Positions 49,861 to 60,472 of a stretch of 64,000 bases of DNA are shown piece after piece. The stretch comes from Spinacia oleracea. Its lineage: Eukaryota; Streptophyta; Magnoliopsida; Caryophyllales; Amaranthaceae. The position numbers and the translations under genes are program-made. The stretch lies in contig NC_079492.1 of NCBI RefSeq assembly GCF_020520425.1, positions 142,542,361 to 142,606,360 of the forward strand, read 5' to 3'. The stretch's first letter is position 1. Every line of letters begins with the position of its first letter. The notes below the pieces were generated by a model that was not told the DNA's origin, did no database searches, and saw nothing but the letters and a program-made list of their open reading frames with translations.

Positions 49861-50606
49861 TATTTTAGCAAACAAATAACAACACAGAAAAGAAAAGGTA
49901 AATAGAAATGAAAATGATTCGAGTGTGGGGGGGATGAGATTGTACAGTAAACAACACATAGACCTCTTGTTTACAATAGTTTCTTTTCAAAGAACTAGTA
50001 CTGTTTTTTTTAAATGAAATGATACTCTTCTAACGAAATGATACTGATTTTTTATTTTTTTATTTTTACTCCTACTATCCTTCCTTATGTTTTTCCAATA
50101 AATAATCGATAGCCGCCTTGCCACTCCCAACGATAATAATGGTAAAACATTATGAAATGAATTAAGAATTGTACTTCATTTTAGGATAATTGTGAAGTGT
50201 ATGCTTTTCGAAATTGGTACTTTTTTTAGGCCTAGCTAACTCGCAGCTATCCTCCCATCACCTCCTTGAACTTGAAGTAGACTTCAACACCAGGACTAGA
50301 CACGAGTGGGTCAACCCACCCAAGTCCCCAAGTAGAATGGCATGAGGACCACCGAGAGCGCCTCAAACATCACTACGTTTTGGTCTAGATTATCCTAAAG
50401 TTTGCTAACCAGTCTTCTGCTCGATTAACCTCTCCAAATTTATAAGTTAAACAAACGCGCCAGTACTCCACAATACTATTAACAATTACGTAGTACCAAA
50501 CAATTATGTGAACATTTTGACATTACCAATAACTATGTCAAGTGGTGAACACAAACTCTTTTTTTTTTTTGATAGAAGTGAACACAAACTCTTAATTATC
50601 TATCTA

Positions 50607-51319
50607 TCTATTACTATATACTAAAAGAGACACCAGGAATGACACGTGTCATTTCCTGGTGCGATTTTTTCCCGCCAAAATAATTTTTTATTTTTTTACT
50701 TTAAAATAAATAAATTACATTACGTTTTTTAGGAAACTAAGATATAAATATATTTTAATTACCATAGATATGTACTGCATAATATATTATTGGAGGAAAG
50801 CTAAATCAATATTATTTTTCCTTTATGATATAATTTCCTTTATGTATTATTATAACTTCTTAATCTTATAAGAAATATAAAAAATATTGATAAATGAACT
50901 TCTAATGTTAGTCTACTATTAATAATACATGGTAACTGGTAAGTAAGAATGTTAATTAAAATAAAAATACATTGTAAGTAGACTAACATAGAAGTTTATT
51001 TATCAACATAGAAGTTTATTTATCAAGATTTTACTCAATTTATGCTCGGGTCTTTTCGAAAATTGGTGTTGAGTCATTCGGGTTTGGTTAACGTTAGTAG
51101 ATCGTTCTACATACAAGTAAACGACTATAATTTTTAACTTTGTATAGTAATATGCAAATTTAGTTCATTTGAATATATTTTTTTACACAATTTTGAATTT
51201 ATACTTTTTCATATATCCTTTTTACTTTCATGTTTTTCTAATATCACAAGTCTTTTAGTTACTATTAAAATAATAAATTGTTTTAGTAGTAGCCGTGCGT
51301 TGCACGGGCCCTAAACTAG
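50607..51319 (+). mobile_element. Non-autonomous Helitron, 713 bp
   Basis: Starts TCTATTACTATATACTAAAAG after a host A. Ends with the hairpin GCCGTGCGTTGCACGGGC (51292-51309) and CTAG at 51316-51319 before a host T. No Rep/helicase. Unlike the other four Helitrons here, no tRNA-like segment was seen. Confidence 0.8.
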
Positions 51320-51321
51320 TA

Positions 51322-51650
51322 CTCCCTCCGTCCCGGAATACTCGACCCAGTTTGACCGGCACAGAGTTTAAGGGACTTGAATTGACTTATTTAATTTAAT
51401 AGGTAGTAGTTAATAGTGGGGTAGTATTTTAATGTAGTTGGTGGGAGGTGGGTTAAGAGGTGGGGTTGGGGGAGAGTATGGGTTGAATTTTTAATTATTT
51501 TTTGTATGGAGTAGGGGGGTAGGTGGGTTAATAGGGGTGGAGTGAGAAATAATATAATATTGTTAGAATATTTTCATTTTTAGAAACAGGTCAAGTATTA
51601 AGGGACGGCCCGATAAGAAAAACAAGTCAAGTATTTCGGGACAGAGGGAG
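51322..51650. mobile_element. Stowaway-like MITE abutting the Helitron 3' end
   Basis: 329 bp, termini CTCCCTCCGTCCCGGAATAC and inverse CTCCCTCTGTCCCGAAATAC, TA flanks at 51320-51321 and 51651-51652. Confidence 0.85.
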
Positions 51651-52203
51651 TATGTGATATACAATAAACAATGTAAGGCGGATGTAAATTATCCCAAAAT
51701 CCTTAAAAGTAACATTATACTCCGTATAATGTAAAAGATATTTATTTTTAGCTAGTGAAAATTTTCTTTAATAAAAAATATCTCTTGAAAATTACTCATA
51801 ATGAATAAAAGCTGGGTAAAAGTTAACCCGGCCTACAATAAGTTTATTATACGCCAAATCTTAGGAATAAATATCCTTCACAATAGGCAATTTCTCCAAT
51901 CTCTAGCACTTTGTTTGGTACTCCGTATAACATTAGTAAAAGAATGGAAGGGAAAATAAGAGAATAGAAGAGAAAGGAAAGGTAGGGAAATGAATCAAAT
52001 GAACACATAATTTATTTTTGAAGTAGTTTGGTTTGATGTAAAGAAAATTGTTATTTTAAAAGAAAGAAAAAAATACTTTGATAACTTTTAATATTTTCTT
52101 TCCTTCCAAATTCCTCCATTTTTACGAGGAGATGAAAATTTCTTAAACATGTTTTTTCTTTCATTTCCCATTTTTTTTCTATCAAATCTCGTAGTGTCTT
52201 ACA

Positions 52204-52426
52204 CTACCTCTGTTTTTAAATGATTTTTACACGTATCATTTTAGTCCGTTTCATAATGTTCTTTACACTTTACTTTATTCTATTTTTGGACATAAAAATA
52301 TATTACCTTACCCTTTTTACCCCACAATATTTATAATTTTCCACACACTTTCTCTTACTTTATTCTTTTTTCCTTATACCATCTATTTTATCATATCAAA
52401 TTTTTCTCTTTATGAAACGGAGGTAG
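52204..52426. mobile_element. Stowaway-like MITE
   Basis: Left CTACCTCTGTTTTTAAATGA, right inverse CTACCTCCGTTTCATAAAG. TA follows the right end but CA precedes the left. Relative of 1326-1625, shortened by internal loss. Confidence 0.65.
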
Positions 52427-52879
52427 TAATTTTTAATTAGAAGCAAACAAGAGAAATGTCAAAGTAGGTTAATGTGCTTCCTTACGTTGTATTCCTGCAA
52501 ATTGTATGTTATATACAACCTAATAATCAAGACCTAAAGCCCACGACATTATTAGGCTTAGGAGTTAGGATTACTAATTACAATAGGCATTTAAGCCCAA
52601 AATACATATATAAACATTAGCGTTTTTTTCTTTTTTCCTTCAAATTTCCCTCTACCAAAATAAGACAACACGAAAACAGAAGAGGTTGACACAACACGAA
52701 CTCTAAACCAACTCGAACACGATCCTTCGAGATTAATTTGTCATATTATGCTATGTATCTTACTACGATATTTTCTATAGTTTTGATAAATTTGTGAACA
52801 ACACAAAATCGACATTAGAACAAACAGAAACACAATCCGACATGACACATTTGCCAACTCCATATTCCGTCATGTGTTC

Positions 52880-53034
52880 AGTGGTAATTGTGGCTGAACT
52901 TGGTAGGGAGGACCCGGTGTTCGATCCCCACTATAATTGGGAGGACACTTAAACCTATCCACCAAAAACTCCCCAAATCTGAATTAACCTTATGAGTGAA
53001 CTGGATGCTAACACAAAAAAAAAAAAATTAAAAA
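52880..53034 (+). mobile_element. tRNA-derived SINE with 14-bp target duplication
   Basis: 155 bp: head AGTGGTAATTGTGGCTGAAC (A-box-like), GTGTTCGATCCCC (B-box-like), and an A-rich tail ending near 53034. TCCGTCATGTGTTC is duplicated at 52866-52879 and 53035-53048. Reverse relics of the same family lie near 9370 and 42290-42490. Confidence 0.85.
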
Positions 53035-53348
53035 TCCGTCATGTGTTCTTTCTCTCACACACACAAACGAGAAAGCAAACTTTCCTTAAAAAGGATCACG
53101 GGAGAGATGTCGAATCCCCAACCGTAAAAACAGATTGCTGCAAACTTTTTGAGCCACTGGCGTCAATTCATCAATCATCCCTCGCTAGAATAGTCAAATC
53201 CTTGCTTACTGCTAAACTCTTTTACTTAGAAGTTTCCTTGTACCATTCCCTTCTCTCATTAAGATTAAGCGCACATTAATCTATTCAATTTCTCTGCAAT
53301 TTGCAAAATTAACAGTTTTGAATCATTCAATAACCATAACTAGCAGCC

Positions 53349-53543
53349 ATGTTGACTTTTGTCAATGCAAGATCTTATTCAAATAAATGTGCTCACCAAC
53401 TATCTGGCTTCCCACTCTCTTCCAATCATTCAAATCCCCCTTATTTACTTCAAAATTCTATCTCTCTTCCAATTTTTTTGGGTTCTTCAACAACCCAATT
53501 CATTTTGGTTGATCTATTAATCAAGAAACTCTCACCTGGGTGA
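53349..53543 (+). other. Possible upstream ORF in the phospholipase D leader
   Basis: A 64-codon ORF beginning ATGTTGACTTTTGTCAATGC lies about 270 bp upstream of the PLD coding start, with no recognisable domain. It matters only if the transcript begins upstream of 53349. A plausible leader intron (GT at 53608, AG at 53809-53810) would then join it to the main exon. Confidence 0.3.
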
Positions 53544-53815
53544 CCCCTCTTCAAGTTTGGTGTTTGTAATCTTGGAAAAATCCACATTTACCCAACTCAA
53601 AAATCAGGTATTTTTGAAAGATTTTGAAGTTTAAAAGACTATTTTCAGATTATATTGCTCAATATTTGGTTAAATTTTAGACTGTAATGTAACTCTGCAA
53701 TCAAATTTAGACTACAACATAGGTGGGAAGTTTTTGTTGGGCTAAAGAAAGAGAGTATTATTGAGATAGATTGGTTTTGGTTTTGGTTTGACCGTTTGAT
53801 TTGTGTTTAGAGAAT

Positions 53816-56800
53816 ATGGCACATTTTAGCCAAGTTCATTCCCCTTCCTTTGATGGATCCCAACATGGTGTTGAGAATTTCCCATTTCAGACCTCACAAG
53901 GGTCTCTCAAGGTTATGTTATTACATGGGCATTTAGACATTTGGGTTAAGGAGGCAAGAAACCTCCCAAATATGGACCTGTTTCACAAAACCCTAACTGG
54001 TTTATTAGGGGGTTTGTCAATTATGGGATCATCAAAGAGGCTAACAAGTGACCCTTATGTCAATGTATCTGTTGCTGGTGCTATTTTAGCAAGAACTTTT
54101 GTAATGAGAAACAATGATAACCCTGTTTGGATGCAGCATTTCTTTGTACCAATAGCACATACTGCTGCAGAATTGCATTTTGTAGTGAAAGATGATGATG
54201 TAGTTGGTGCTCAAATCATAGGAGCTGTTGGTATATCAGCACATCAGCTGTATTCAGGTGCAAGAATTGAGGGATACTTCCCAATTACTAAAGCTAATGG
54301 TAAAAATTGGGAGACTGGTGCAGCTTTATGTTTGTCAATTCAGTATATTCCAGTTGACAGGATGAACATGTATCATTTAGGTGTGGGCCCTGGTCCTGAA
54401 TATTATGGGGTTCCTAGAACATATTTCCCACTTAGGCAAGGGAATAGAATTACTCTTTACCAAGATGCACATGTTGAGGATGGTATGCTACCTGGTTTTA
54501 GGCTTGACAATGATATGCAATATGTGCATGGGAAATGCTGGTATGATATCTTGAATGCAATCTCTCATGCTCGTCGATTGGTGTACCTTACAGGGTGGTC
54601 TGTAACCCACCTTGTTAAACTTGTTCGTGATGCAAGAGATGGTTCGGGTATCACATTAGGAGCTCTGCTCAAAGCTAAAGCACAAGAGGGTGTAAGAGTG
54701 CTGCTCCTTGTTTGGGATGATCCCACTTCTCAGAATATTCTGAACTTTACTACTGTAAGTGGATTTTCTGCTCTACAATCATTGTTATTGTTTGCGAGTT
54801 TTACTTCTATTGAATCTTAATGTAGAATACTTAAAGGCAGCTATGTAGAGTCTCATTTAAGAGTGCACATTGAACTCTCCACTTTGCTGTTAGACTGATG
54901 CCCGATTTCTGTTCCTCCTTTAACTTTCCCTGTAACTATTTTTAACTAGAATAGACAATAGTCGAGCAGTGGATGTGAGTGAGTGCATTTTTACTCTCAT
55001 AATGAGAGTGCCAAGCTGCCAATAGCTGTTCTCCTAGTATTTATCTTTTATGGTATCATTTGCTTATTGATTTTCCTTATTTTCCATATTCAAAATATAA
55101 TTAATGTCTAGTTTGAAAGAAGTATCATCTTTTGATTAGTGCATCTAATGTGTAGCAAGGAATGTTAGCAACAGATGATGAAGTGACTTTCCAATTCTTC
55201 AAGGGCTCGTCAGTGCACGTGATACTTTGCCCACGATCTGGTGGAAAAGGGCATAGTATTATCAAGCAGCAGGTATTTTGCATGCTATAGTATTGTCCGA
55301 CCCAAATCAATGTCCTCTCTCTTTGTTTCATGTATGAATAATTCTGTATTTGGATCATTTCTTATATTAGCATATACTGCTTGTTCTTATGTGTACCTTT
55401 GATTACACTATGGTCAGGAAGCTGGAGCAATCTATACCCATCACCAGAAAACTATAATTGTAGATGCTGATGCAGGTCACGGTTGGAGAAAGATCATTGC
55501 TTTTGTTGGTGGTCTTGACCTCTGTGCAGGGCGATATGATACCCCTGAACACTCTCTGTATAGAACATTGCAGACAGTACACAAGGATGACTTTCATCAG
55601 CCAAACTTCACTGTAATCCATACTTCTCAACTTCGCCCTATTTCACTGTCAGTTTATCTTGATGTATATTTATTCAAAAATGTATTGTTGATTTTGGTCT
55701 CTGCTGAATAGGGTCCAACTGATGGATGTCCTAGAGAACCATGGCACGATCTGCACTGTCAAATTGACGGCCCAGCTGCATATGATGTCCTCACCAACTT
55801 TCAGGAGCGTTGGTTAAAGGCTTCAAAACCTCGTGGCCTACAAAAAATGGGAAGATCTTACGATGATCATCTACTTCAGATAGATAGGGTTCCTGACATT
55901 CTCAAACTAGAAGATGTAATCAGACACAATCATGACGATAGGGAATCATGGCATGTACAGGTAATTTCACCCCTTTTTTTTTTTGTAATCTGGTGCTTAA
56001 AGTTTTTTCCCAGTTTTAGATTTCTATTTTAAGCTGTATCTCGATCGAACAACTAACTTATATCATTCCAGATTTTTCGCTCAATAGATTCCAACTCTGT
56101 TAAAGGATTTCCAAAGGATCCAAAAGATGGGACACAATGGGTTAGAAATCCTGATTCCCTCTTTAACTTCTGTGGATGAATCCCCTGCTTGGTATAGACT
56201 ATAGACTAATAATGAGTTTTTGGTTTTTTTATATTGAAACCAGAACCTTTTGTGTGGAAAGAATGTACTAATAGACATGAGTATACAAGCAGCATATGTA
56301 CATGCCATTCGCGCTGCTCAACATTTCATCTACATTGAGAATCAATACTTTCTTGGCTCCTCGTTTAATTGGGACACTTACAAGGACTTGGGTATGCTTC
56401 TTTGAACTTTAAACTGTCATTTAAATTTGCACAATTTGTTAGAACTTAGCAATGTTATGTTTTTTGGATGTTAATTCAATTAGTCGTCGCCTTCTTATTG
56501 TGTTTATACAATTATACTCCATAATAGTTTCCTAACTCTGACTGATTACTTGCATGACCCTGTATAAACATGTTATTTTCCTTATCCTGAGCAGGTGCAA
56601 ACAATTTGATACCTGTTGAAATTGCGCTTAAGATTGCCAGTAAAATCAGAGCCAATGAAAGATTTGCTGTATATATTATTATTCCTATGTGGCCAGAGGG
56701 TGATCCGAAAGGCCTTGCCATGCAGCGGATTCTGTTTTGGCAGGTATAATGCAGATTATGTAGTTGTATATGAACCTGATAATATTATTGTTAGTTCTTA

Positions 56801-58192
56801 ATTCAATATCAGAGCTTTTGATTTACTAAGTTTCCTTTGTTTTTTTTCTTCCCCTTTTGCATGAATTGCAGTTCAAGACTATGCAAATGATGTATGAGAT
56901 AATCTACAAAGCTTTAGAAGAAACAGGAATGGACAGCACTTATGAGCCTCAAGACTACTTGAATTTCTTCTGTCTAGGAAACCGCGAGGTTTCAGATGAA
57001 AATTCTGCAAGAAATTATAATGGTTCTGCAAATGGAAATACTCCACAGGTGGTTAATTAACTCATCTTCTGTCTCCATTTTAAATGTAGTTCTTGTAAAG
57101 CTGTTTGTTCTTGGCACATAACACACCATGTTTTGCCTTCAAATATAGGCGCTTTCAACCAAGAATAGACGATTCATGATCTATGTTCACTCAAAAGGCA
57201 TGATAGTGGACGATGAGTATGTGATCCTGGGTTCGGCAAACATCAACCAGCGATCCATGGAAGGCACCCGAGACACTGAAATTGCAACGGGTGCTTATCA
57301 GCCAAACTATACTTGGGCTAGAAGACAATCTAATCCACAAGGGCAGGTATGCTTATGGATAAATTCTTAACTATAGTGATAAATATGGCCGTTGGGCGGG
57401 TCGGGCCAACGGGCTGTGAGTTTAAAGGGATCGGGCTCACGCCAAGCCCACTCTGAATCATGCCAACGTCGAGCCGGGCAGAAAAGTTCAAAACAGGGCC
57501 CATGCCCACATACTGTCGCGTCGGGCGGGGCTCATGTTACTCTGAATCGTGTTGTGTTGGGCCGGGCTGAAAAGTTCAAAACAGGGCCCAAGCCCCATGG
57601 ACTGTCGTGCCTAAGCCTGATTTTGTAAATTTAGCGTGCTTTGTCGTGGTTTTTCCAAAAAAATGCGTCCAGGCCCGGCACACGACTTCGTGCTCGTGCT
57701 GGGCCGTGCTTTTTTTTTGTCCGTGCCGGGCCAAACTTTTTCCGTACCCGTGCCGGGTCGGGTCGGACGGGCTAGAATACAATCTAATCCATCATTACCT
57801 ATATAGCACCTTGACACCTTTTTTTTTAACTAATCTTAAGTTTAGCAAGTGATTTACTTCTGATAAGCTAAATGATCAAAGTTTATCCATGGATACAGAT
57901 ATATGGATACAGGATGTCACTATGGACCGAGCACCTAGGAAAGGTTGAGGACTGCTTTACGCTACCAGAAAGTGTCGAATGTGTGAGACGTGTAAGATCA
58001 ATGGGTGAGCAAAACTGGAGACAATTTGCTGCAGATGAGGTGACAGAGATGAAAGGGCACTTACTGAAGTATCCTTTGCAAGTTGATAGATCAGGAATGG
58101 TTAGCCCTCTTCCTGGTTATGAGACATTCCCTGATTTAGGTGGCAAGGTTATGGGAACCTTCTCTGGCATTCAAGAGAACCTTACCATTTGA
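53816..58192 (+). CDS. C2-type phospholipase D, beta/gamma class
   Basis: Ten in-phase exons: 53816-54754, 55156-55272, 55418-55612, 55712-55960, 56072-56140, 56244-56391, 56595-56743, 56872-57048, 57149-57346, 57899-58192; 844 aa. The enzyme hydrolyses membrane phospholipids to phosphatidic acid. A Ca2+-binding C2 domain (about 30-180) keeps its acidic ligands ([26 protein letters not shown]). Two HKD motifs form the active site: H361-x-K363-(4)-D368 in [15 protein letters not shown] and H695-x-K697-(4)-D702 in [22 protein letters not shown] and the C-terminal IQENLTI fit PIP2-dependent beta/gamma enzymes. Its length and short N terminus favour gamma over the longer beta forms, but the subclass is not settled. 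ATG 53816 is the first in frame; the sequence upstream in frame lacks an ATG. Intron 9 contains a GC-rich insertion. Confidence 0.95.
57384..57795. repeat. GC-rich insertion in PLD intron 9 with partial duplication of exon 9
   Basis: GC-rich segment (GGGCGGGTCGGGCC, GCCGGGTCGGGTCGG) containing an internal direct repeat (GAAAAGTTCAAAACAGGGCC at about 57480 and 57569). Immediately after it, GGGCTAGAATACAATCTAAT plus CCA repeats the 3' part of exon 9 (from about 57315) with one mismatch. Class unknown. Confidence 0.5.
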
Positions 58193-58329
58193 TCATAACA
58201 TCCATTCCCTGATTAATTATTTTTTGACATGATTTTTAGCTGATTGACCATCTTCTTGTTTACTTGATCAATGTAATTATAATTGAGATTGATCAACAAA
58301 TTTGTTTATTCCTTCTAATTTTTTGTCCA

Positions 58330-58335
58330 AATAAA
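58330..58335 (+). terminator. Polyadenylation signal of the PLD gene
   Basis: AATAAA, 138 bp after the stop codon, in an AT-rich 3' flank. Confidence 0.5.
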
Positions 58336-59481
58336 ATAGATGACATGTATACTTGGTTTGGGGGCTAATTTGCCATGAACTCACTTGATCCATGCCCTTT
58401 TCTTATTTTGTAATTGTGTTGGACTTCTTTTTGAAAATACTACCATGAGTGTCTCTTTGTTATTGATAGTTAATTATGTACTTTTTCTGGTAATAAGTGT
58501 CTTAAGTTTTTAGAACTATTAATTCAAGTTACAATACGGTTAAAAGTATACTTGTATAAACAAGCGTTAGGTAAGGCAAACACATAATTGTGCTTTTTAA
58601 CCCTTTATCCCGAAGCCGGTCACAAAGCTCGCGACATTGTCCTTTGGCCCGATTTAGCCCGGACCGGCTTCATGGTCACCTAGTCACCTCTATGTACCCT
58701 CATTCTCTCAGTGGTAGTGACGGATCTTGGCAAAAAATTTATGAGAGGTCCAGGTGTGAATTTTCAACATCTTCTTACTAAGTACAAATGCATTCAATTA
58801 ATATGACAATATGTCACTAACAACTTATATGTATATGTTAGGTTAAATTATTTAATGATTTCAAAAACTTATCAGAAGTCTGACTCCTAACGAGTCCGGT
58901 GGAAGATCCTCCCCTCATCAATATTGCATGTTTCTAACAAAAATTAGTTATGTGCTCTAGTGCATAATTTATTGCAGTTTCTAGACAGCTTCTTGTGCTA
59001 TACTGAGTACCAATTTCCAAGTAAAATGAAAATGATGGTTGAACAAATAAATAAAAATTAATTATCTCCAGATCTGAATCTTAAGTTCCTCAAACTGACG
59101 ACCAAAAACTTCATGTCATGGCTTGCACGTGGGCCAATCGACTACGTTCAAGGCTTAAATCCATTTGATTGTAAGACCAATATATATGTAGATTAATATA
59201 CTAGTAATGAATCTTCAATTCTCAATTCATTTTTAATTTTATTCTTGGAATAAGAGAGTTAGTGCGAGATTACAAGCCCCCCCCCCCCCCCCCCCCCCCA
59301 ATCATTAACAAATCATAGTCTTTGATCTGTTTTTAGTTTTAATTCTTCTTTAATTAAGTGTTTAAGCTTGCAAATTGCAATGGGAAGAGGACTTGTTGAG
59401 ATGGGATCAAGATCTATTCTCCATCGACCCAACTCATTCCCATCACCATATGCCAGGCTATTCCCTCGTTTAATTTAGAAA

Positions 59482-59798
59482 CTAGTATTTGGGCCATGGC
59501 GAATAGGCGATGTCCCGAATTATTATGTTAATAATAATTAATTATTATATTCTTTATTGAAATTATGTTTGAATTTTTTTTATAAGATAATTATTCTAAA
59601 TTATATTAATATTAATTTTGCAAAGATAACACGTAATAGGTTATAGTTCAATTGGTTAACACTCTAGTGTTTAACGGGAGGTTAGAAGTTTGAATCTTAT
59701 GCAAACTATATTTCTTATTTTTTTTAAATGAAGTGGATTGCTAACATGGATTTGACATGTAAACGTTTGTAGAAACACCTTTTAATATATATTATAAA
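59482..59798 (-). mobile_element. Degenerate Helitron carrying a tRNA-like segment
   Basis: On the minus strand the 3' end has the imperfect hairpin GGGACATCGCCTATTCGCC region and CTAG. The 5' end reads TTTATAATATATATTAAAAG, one substitution from the TC start. An antisense tRNA-like segment lies at 59640-59700 (A box TAGTTCAATTGGTTAAC, B box AAGTTTGAATCTT). Confidence 0.6.
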
Positions 59799-60366
59799 TA
59801 TCGGCATATATACATACCCCAAGCCACACTCTGAATTGCTCGGTATAATAGATAACCTGATTGGACTCGAATTGAATTTAACCCACCTTGACCTCGAGAC
59901 TTATACGATCAACATTGTTTGATCTTTTCCAACTTTGACTTGATACGATTGGTAATCAAAGCGAATAGTGTGAATTAAAAAATTTAATCCGGCCTAATAT
60001 AGAATTAAGGAAAATAGCTCACACAGATTACTGAGAGAGTAAAGAGAGAGAATATTACGTGAAGCAAAATTAATTTTGAGGAAAATTGATAACCCGACAT
60101 GAATCAATTGACACCAAACTTGGATTTGATCTCGACCAAATTGTAACTGTCAAGTTACATAAAAATTATAAAAATGTTATAAAGTGTCTATTATATACCC
60201 GTGTAGGCCGCGTTAAATCTGCGACATTAAATCTGTAAATGAGCATTAAAAAAATCACCATTTTACCAATGAATGGCAAATAGTCGCATACCCACCACCT
60301 CAGCAAATCTCCTCTCCACATGGGAAAAACTGTCATCGTCCTTATTACAACACTCGCTTCTCTTCC

Positions 60367-60374
60367 TTAAAAGG
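60367..60374 (+). promoter_or_regulatory. Possible TATA-like element of NRS/ER
   Basis: TTAAAAGG lies 106 bp upstream of the ATG, followed by a purine then pyrimidine-rich leader. A weak match to a TATA box. Confidence 0.3.
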
Positions 60375-60472
60375 AGAGAGAAGAGAACCTGAGATTCAGA
60401 CACACGCACGAACCCCCGATTCACCACCCTTTATCTCCCTCCTCTTCCTCCCTCTCTTTCTCTCTCCTCAAA

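Larger units (their letters stand above)
48598..53340. other. 4.7-kb intergenic region between KNAT7 and the phospholipase D gene
   Basis: No supportable gene. It holds the KNAT7 3' UTR (no canonical AATAAA found), the listed MITEs, Helitron and SINE, and a TATC microsatellite at about 50600. The stretch 49870-50590 contains an unplaced GC-richer segment (50228-50400) of unknown nature. The rest is AT-rich. Confidence 0.6.
58193..60366. other. 2.2-kb intergenic region between PLD and NRS/ER
   Basis: Contains the PLD 3' UTR with AATAAA at 58330-58335 (138 bp after the stop), an unclassified GC-richer patch at about 58595-58690, a C run at 59277-59299, and the Helitron 59482-59798. The remainder is AT-rich and shows nothing else. 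Confidence 0.6.

Noticed and set aside
49633..49905. ORF of 90 codons
   Set aside because: It lies within an inverted-repeat MITE and reads through its right terminus.
53801..53815. PLD start at 53801
   Set aside because: That codon is TTG; the first in-frame ATG is at 53816 and leads directly into the conserved N-terminal region.
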